Origin: Acephala macrosclerotiorum
Taxonomy: Eukaryota > Ascomycota > Leotiomycetes > Helotiales > Mollisiaceae
Assembly: GCA_014904845.1 (NCBI GenBank)
Contig: MU119228.1
Location: forward strand, 248,001 to 312,000
Reading direction: 5' to 3'
Length of the DNA: 64,000 nucleotides
Shown: one piece after another, positions 57,697 through 64,000 of the stretch
How positions within the stretch are numbered: position 1 is the stretch's first letter
Layout of the letters: every line of letters starts with the position of its first letter
Made by a program: the position numbers and the translations under genes
Notes under the pieces: generated by a model
The model's input: the letters and a program-made list of their open reading frames with translations, nothing else
The model's database searches: none
Told to the model about the DNA's origin: nothing

Positions 57697-58942
57697 TTAG
57701 GTGGCGGTTGGAAGTGGTGGAATAGTACTGCAAGTTGAGATCGTAGTCCATGGCAATGTCGCCGTCGTTGGGGGATTGCTTTGAATAGTCTCTGCCTTGA
57801 CCAAGACTGGGATGACAGCTCCTGTGTTGAGACTGAATGCTTGGTGCCCAAGTACTAAGTAATTGTCAGCAAGTTGTTGCTACGAATTTTCGTCTTTCGG
57901 TGAGGACCAAGACGGAAGCTGCAAGCAAAGCAGGAACAACATACCTCTCAGAATACTAGCAATTTCTCCAGAGTGAGAAGTGATGGAGATATATGTAGAA
58001 TCGTCGCTCCCAAAAACATCATCAAGAACCTTCTTACTACGAATATCCTGATCCGCGCTCACCTCTCCCTGGAGCGGTTTCCACAACAAATCCGTCTCCG
58101 AGAATCCAGCCTCAATCTTGTACCCAGGATAAGCATCATGGATATAAGTCTTCGTTCCTCGTCGATCACAAGTATGACCACTGATCCCCTCCCTGAAGAA
58201 TTCTTTCACGGTTGGAACAAATGGTTGTCTATCTGGTAGTTCGAGACCGAAGAACGTGATGTTTGCTGTTTGAAGACAACGAGTCAATGGAGAGGTGTAG
58301 TACGTGTCCGGAACGGGAATCTTCTGAAGCTTAATGCGAGATGCCCAGAATGCGTTCGCCTTGACAGCTTGAGCTACACCGTTGGGAGTGATTCGAGCAT
58401 CGGCCCACGTGACTGTTCCGTTTCCGTCTTGGAGAGACCAGTAGCACTGTTTCAAGTCAGTTTTTGAGATCTGAATATCGGAGACGGAGACAGACGTTCC
58501 AAGCTGGAGTTCCGTAGTAAGTCTCAGCGGTGTTGTGGTATCCTTCACCGTGCCTTCCCATGTAAAGGACTTTGTATTGCACGAAGCGACCACTACCACG
58601 ATTGAGACGCCAGACATAATGCTCAAATTTCTGCCATTGAGTCCACGATGGATCGACTTCACCATCAGTCGGATATGTCCTATTCAGAAGACCGAAGTTC
58701 GTGGTTGTCTGTCATGCATCAGCATATGACTTCTAAGAGCTTTTGAGGCTGCGTACGTAATCAAAAGTCCCCGGATCAGTAGCCGCATCATCCTGAGCAA
58801 AGAACCCCGTCAACGTCGTGTAATTAATCCACTCCTCACCATTGGTCCTCGGTAACACAGCCGCGAGCGTTGGAACAGGGGCAGGTGTTGCGGTCGCTAG
58901 ACCTAGGATACCGGCTGCGACGAGGATGCTGGAGAGATGCAT
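57697..58942 (-). CDS. Secreted histidine phosphatase superfamily protein
   Basis: Four exons, with introns after FDY, after PAWN and after ILR. A signal peptide (MHLSSILVAAGILGLATA) is followed by a phosphoglycerate-mutase-like fold. The catalytic motif is LYMGRHGEGYHN, with the phospho-accepting His; a second core Arg is in YTSPLTRCLQT, an acidic residue in VKEFFREGISG, and the second His in ISITSHSGEI. The last exon gives VLGHQAFSLNTGAVIPVLVK and a Thr/Pro-rich tail. Such fungal secreted phosphatases are widespread; the substrate is not known. Intact. Confidence 0.82.
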
Positions 58943-59470
58943 CGTGAATTAAAGACAATTTCAGTTCAATTGACTTGGGAGAAACGTTTCTGCGAAAGAA
59001 GGAACGTTTAAGCTCTTATATCTCATACCTGGCGCCAAGTCGGAGGTTAATATATTGATTTTTGAGCTGCTGGAGACTCGTGAGGAGAGAGATGAAATTT
59101 GAGACCAGTTGTTGGAGCACGTGTGGACTTGGTGGTGTGTTACTCCACCTTCCTGCTTGGGTTGGAGGGTCGGGTTCTTGGCATTGTAACTCGGTGACCA
59201 ACTTCTGGCCTTATACCAACAACAGGATTGAAGTACCATAAAATAGATCACGAAAGATATCATGAAGTTGAAGATTCAGATGATCTACCCCGCATTGACG
59301 AACTGGCGGGGGTGATGTTTCAGATAACCTTATTTCAGATCCATCACGGCCCCTATCGGTACCAAACAAGTGCTCACTCCCAGAAACGCCGTACCCATCC
59401 CGCATATAGTCATGTCGCCTGCCCATATCAATTCATTTGATATCCAGTCAAACTCGAAAATCCCCACCTA
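58943..59470. other. Intergenic region
   Basis: About 530 bp between two leftward genes; no gene seen. Confidence 0.4.
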
Positions 59471-61952
59471 TCAATTTTGTCCACCAAACTCCCAGATGCG
59501 CTGCGGACGTGAATCCCATCCACGCCGTTGAATAGCGAGTATAGAACACCTCCGCCGGGAGCCGATTGATCCTTTTAAACACATTAATTGAAAGGGAACA
59601 GAAGCACAGACTGAGAATGAAGTAAACCTAGGTGTAGGAGAAGGAAGGGAAATCGCGTCGCGGGATACTGGAAGTACAGGGCAACGACTTACGAAACTCA
59701 TATCGTTCCACTCCTCGCTGAAGAAACTTGTCTCCCCCATCTGGACTTGTGGTATTTCCCTCGTTGATGATTCTTGTCTCGCCTCGTCTTCAATTCCATC
59801 TGCGTGGGTTTCTTTCCTAATTTGGCCCCATCCGTCGCTCTCCATACTCTGCGCCTGTCGTATCTTAACCACAGCCTCAGCCCTCAACTCCTCAAGCACG
59901 ATACTACATTTCTGTGCAAAACTCTCTTTCGCCATATTCGAAGAGTTCTTGATCTGTTCTTGACATTTGGAAGCTGCTTCAAAGTGTGGCATCCAGTCCG
60001 AGCAGTCAAATGTGTTAGGAGGTGGAGTCTCGGAGGACAAAACGCTCGGGCAAGGAGTACAGCGTTTGATGACGTGGACGTAGAGGGCTACTACCGCTGT
60101 GTATGCGATGTAATGGGAGAACTGGAACTCGTCAGAAAATCGCACAGTGGGTAAAGAGAAACGAAGAGTAGAGCTTACCCATGAAGCGCTGAATGTCTGC
60201 TCCATCTTATACATGGCGTCAATTATCTTGACCACGTCGAGAGCAGCATCCAGGCATGCGTGCACATTCTCTTGCAGCTTCACTCGCAGCACAGGAACAG
60301 CGATGTCGAGATGCCGATCGAAGCTATCAAGTAGGAAGGGTCGATGCAGGATGATGAGCGCTTGGGAGTATGAGAGACGCAATGCCATATTTTGGCGACT
60401 GTATAGTGGCGACAGAAGTGAGGGGTCGAGGTCAAGGAAGTGGGCAGTTTCGTTCCGCCATTTTCGAAGAGATGCATTCAGCTTCCCTGCCGCTGCAAAT
60501 CGTGTCTCAAGTGAAATCTTTTGGATCCCGTAAAACTCACGCAGGACTTTGCTGAAGATCTTGGAAAGTCTGTTGAAGGTTAGCTAGTCCATATGGCATA
60601 GAGCTATTTCCTTACTTGATTTGGAAAATTACTGCTTTCATTGGGTTTTGCGCATCCTTGCTGACGGTTTGCAGAAAGCCAGAAGACAAATTGTCATCCT
60701 CTACCAACAGAGGAAGTTGCTGATCAATATCCTCGTCACGCAACATCTGGGGGCGGCCAAGAGACGAACTGAGATATTTGTCCATGATGTATGCGGACCA
60801 GAAAACTCTTTTCTGCAACTCAAGTTCCAGCAAGTCGCTCGTACTTGAAGGTCTTCGCTCTCGGTGGAGTCCAAGAACGTAGATAAAATTGATGATCATG
60901 CCGAAGATGCTGTAGCACTGATTGATGCGTGACCTTGAAAGGAGGTACACGCATTGCAAGAGTCGAGCCTGGAGCGTAGCGAGTCGTATCTCGCCAGTCT
61001 CTTTGGATAATTGGTTCTCTGCTGCTTGGAAGTAGTAAAAGCTTTCAATAGGTCAGCTTGGGCCTTGAGAGAAACTGTGAGTATCACCTGGTGTTTGTAT
61101 GCCATTCGCCTTCCTCGTCATCCATGTACTCTTGTGTTGAGGCAAAGACCATCAGAACAACGGCGCGTTGGCTATTTTCTTCTGATCCAGTTCGCATTCC
61201 TCTGATATTACTCAGGAGTTCGCGTGCCCACCTCTCGACTGTAGGCCGATGAAGAATCCTGTTCGTGGCGGAGACGAAGTCAAAGAACCTCGTGAGGAGA
61301 GCTTGAGATATGATTTCAGAGGGGAAGATGAGAAAAGAGGTATCGATTTCTGGTAGTGGAGGGTCTCCATAAGCAGATATCAGATTCTTCTGGTGGTAGT
61401 CTCGTCGATTGAGGTGACTTTGAGTTCGCTCATAGAGAGATGTGCCTGCTGAATCGCCAGCATTGGTCCCTCCTCGAGGTGTACGGACGTGTTGCAGTTG
61501 TGAGAAAGGATTTATGGATGCTGGCTCGTGATGCTGACCAGACGTCAAAGTCGTGTGGGCTCCATCATTCTCACTTGAGTCCACATACTCGACGTCTTGT
61601 TCCTCCTCTTCCGTGTCTTCCCCATCTTGGACTGTTGCTTTTATGTGACTGGAGCTCCTTCTTGATGGCGATGGCCTCCAGACTTGCCGTCGTTTGTATC
61701 CGACTTCCTCAAGGAACTTCTCTTGCTCTTCCAATGGTGCTGATTTGATTTCTGGCACGGCTCCACGAGTGTAGGCGGCTTTGAATTCACATGTCTTGTT
61801 GTTCTTGATGCAATGAGCACATGGTTGTTTCCCCGTGCATCGGATCTTTCTCCTATTTCGATCATTAGCTCTCTCGCTTCATAACTTCTCGTCTGGACTT
61901 GGACAAACCGTTTACATGTGTCGCACGCACGTGATACTCTTTGCTTCTGCAT
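59471..61952 (-). CDS. Zn2Cys6 transcription factor with fungal-specific domain
   Basis: Starts MQKQRVSRACDTCKR at 61952; the first intron splits an Arg codon, and exon 2 completes the cluster with RKIRCTGKQPCAHC and IKNNKTCEF. A polar linker with an acidic run (DTEEEEQDVEYVDSSEND) precedes the middle homology region: FFDFVSATNRILHRPTVERW, LLQCVYLLSRSRINQCYSI, IYVLGLHRERRPSS, FWSAYIMDKYLSSSLGRP and YSQALIILHRPFLLDS. Several introns are present. Near the end, at about 59565, the frame after GSIGS changes: one frame gives an Arg-rich tail, another gives GGGVLYSLFNGVDG, which looks more natural. Target genes unknown. Confidence 0.75.
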
Positions 61953-62594
61953 AGCGAGATGTTCGGAGATGTGTTCAAATCGAGCATCAATGAAGCTCTA
62001 CCCACTGTGTTCTTCACATGTCGCAAAGATGATTCCGTACCTCAAGGAGGTATTAAAACGCATGCGCCGCATCTGAGGGGATGTGGAGATGGCATTTTGT
62101 TGAGTCTGATCGTTGAGAGAGGAGGAAGAACGGGAAAGCATTGACGGAAAAAGACTCCGAGGCGAACGGAAACTCAACATAGCTAGTAGCCAAGCTAAAG
62201 ATACCTGAGGGCAACCTCTCGCGACTTCCGCCTCTCTCACTTCTGTCAATTAACACCAAAGCCATCGATCGAGTGATATCCAGCGATAGTAGGTAGGTGT
62301 ACTTTTTCAGAGTCGAGAACAAAGAAGTTATCGCGATTCACGACCACGAAGTTCTAGGCACTCAGACAGTATATTATGAAGCGTGGAAAAGTTTCCGCGC
62401 TTTCATCGAGATATCCGTCAACCACATCCAAATGGACAAAAGTTGCACCTTCCCCAAAACTTCGCATCTTAACATTGTATTTCATTTTCTAGAACTCCTT
62501 CAAATATGTCCATCGTCACGCTGCATTTTTGAAATGTACCTTGCTATAAATGCCGCAGTCCATTCTTTCTTCTGTTGTTTGAAGTCCTGAAGTT
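61953..62594. promoter_or_regulatory. Divergent promoter region
   Basis: About 640 bp between the leftward regulator and the rightward MFS gene. Such a divergent pair is often regulator plus target, but the MFS gene is broken. No gene seen. Confidence 0.4.
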
Positions 62595-64000
62595 ATGCCG
62601 ACCCCCCCTCAGGTACCCATTGAGGCCTTTAAGCCTGGCTGGCGATTATTAGCTGCTTACTGGTCTTTGGAAATCGTCAATCTTGCTTGTTCATTGGACG
62701 CGACGACGCTTTCCGTTGCCCTCCCAGTGAGTGCCGCCTTCACAATTGCTGCATCCCCATTCTTCAAAACTGATCACTCCAACACAGGTAGTATCCGCCG
62801 CCCTCCATGGAACAGCAATTGAAGCCCTCTAGATAGGAACCTCATTCATCCTCGCCTCCACAGTCTTCCAGCCAAACTTCGTCGCATTCTCCGATGTCTT
62901 CGGTCGTCGACCAGTCCTCTTCGCTCTCACCCTCTTCACGATCGGAGCCATCATATGCGGGGCTGCGAAGAATTTCACTGTGACGCTTATTGGGCCATGC
63001 ATTCAAGGAGGAGGGGCAGGAAGAATCATGACTTTGACAGAGACCATCATCACAGATTTGATCCCGCTGCGACATCGAGGGAAGTATTCTGCTTGGGTGA
63101 GTATCATGGGGGCTGTTGGAACTGTGTCTGGTACGTCTCCCGCCTCAAATTCCATCCATAAAACTGACTTAATTTCAGGACCACTGATTGGCGGTGTCCT
63201 CGCCGACCGCGATGCCTGGAGATGGATATTCTGGCTTAACATCCCCATCGTAGCCATCGGCTTTACAGGCATAATCCTCTTCCTGAAACTCTCCCTCAAG
63301 GAACGATCCCTCATCGAAAAGCTCTTCGAAATCGACTACCTCGGCTCCTTCATCTTCATCTCCTCCCTGACATCCTTTCTCATGCCCCTCCCTCTCCTGG
63401 GGAGGAGTAATGTATCCGTGGTCCTGATGGCATATACTCGCTCCACTTCTCCTCGGTCTCTTCGGCATTTGTCTTTCATCTTCCACTAGATATACATCTC
63501 CTCGCAATCAAGGAAATTATTGCTGCCAATGAGGATGTTCACTAACAGATCAGCAGCAATCACCTTCCCGACAACCTTCCTCCACGGCGTCATCCTCTGG
63601 TCAATCGTCTACTACATGCCCCTCTACTTCATGGCGGCTCAATCATATACCCCCATCCAAGCAGGTCTCTCCGTCTTACCGCAAACGCTAACCGTCGTTC
63701 CATGCGCCGGGGTAGTCGGCATTGTCGCTTCTCGAACAGGGTATTATCGATGGTCTCTGGGCTAGATTTACCCTCACCACTTTAGGATGTGGACTGTTGT
63801 ATCTCCTCGATGTGGGAACACCAGCCGTAGAATGGGTATTCTTGATGCTGGTTTCAGGTGTGGGGTTTGGGCGGTTGTTTCCGGGTATGAATTTGAGTAT
63901 TCAAGCTAGTGTTTCGGAGCAGGATATTGGGATTGTGGCGGGACATAGTGTTGGTGTATCTATATTTGTCTCGCCTTCTCCTTCTCTCCCTCTTATTTTC
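62595..64000 (+). pseudogene. MFS transporter, DHA2 multidrug type, broken (continues beyond window)
   Basis: The start at 62595 gives a polar N-terminus and LEIVNLACSLDATTLSVALP. Further on are VFGRRPVLFALTLFTIGAI (motif A), IMTLTETIITDLIPLRHRGKY and GPLIGGVLADRDAWRWIFWLNIP (motif C and DWRW-type motif of DHA2 proteins), then FPTTFLHGVILWSIVYYMPLY. Lesions: an in-frame TAG where Trp is expected (about 62833), a frame change around 63400, a TGA shortly after (about 63425), another frame change before MRMFTNRSAAI, and one near 63760 before FTLTTLGCGLLYLL. The exons remain recognisable, so decay is recent. The end lies outside the window. Confidence 0.72.

Overview
This is nuclear DNA of a filamentous ascomycete (Pezizomycotina). 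Genes are broken by many short introns (about 45-140 nt) with GT(A/G)NGT donors, CTAAC-type branch points and YAG acceptors. The families present are typical of these fungi: Zn2Cys6 regulators, MFS transporters, short-chain dehydrogenases, a P450, CBM18 and F-box proteins. A leotiomycete is my guess but is not proven by anything here.

Layout. 0-11 kb: mostly intact housekeeping or accessory genes (a membrane protein cut by the window edge, a conserved unknown protein, a zeta-class GST, a MOSC protein, an Upc2-like Zn2Cys6 regulator, an SDR and a dienelactone hydrolase). 11-12.8 kb: a 441-bp Tc1/mariner-type MITE and a TauD-like dioxygenase that has lost part of its core. 13-18 kb: two tandem F-box paralogues around a hexanucleotide microsatellite that holds an assembly gap. 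18-27.3 kb: a decayed TolB-like propeller gene, an intact P450, an SDR with a one-base frameshift, a tRNA gene and an amidase remnant. 28-37 kb: a FAD oxidoreductase and three MFS transporters. 38-49.4 kb: a metabolic block of nitrilase, homoserine O-acetyltransferase, aspartate kinase, O-acetylhomoserine-type PLP lyase and a Zn2Cys6 regulator. 49.7-64 kb: unknown fungal families, a methyltransferase fragment, a CBM18 protein with an internal stop, a histidine phosphatase, a third Zn2Cys6 regulator and a broken DHA2-type MFS gene that runs off the window.

Two things stand out. First, at 25977-26163 a perfect tRNA-Thr(UGU) cloverleaf forms only if two insertions of 51 and 50 nt are removed. 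Both look exactly like minimal spliceosomal introns (GTATGT...CTAAC...TAG and GTAAGT...CTAAC...CAG). They are additional to an ordinary 14-nt tRNA intron after the anticodon. I know of mRNA-type introns in fungal U6 snRNA genes but not of this arrangement in a tRNA gene. Second, the genes at 38-49 kb form an aspartate to O-acetylhomoserine supply module like the Fub3/Fub5/Fub7 part of the fusaric acid cluster, but beside a nitrilase and with no PKS or NRPS in view.

The window is also unusually rich in broken genes (at least five clear pseudogenes plus several single-base lesions), as expected in an accessory region. Some single-base lesions could instead be assembly errors.
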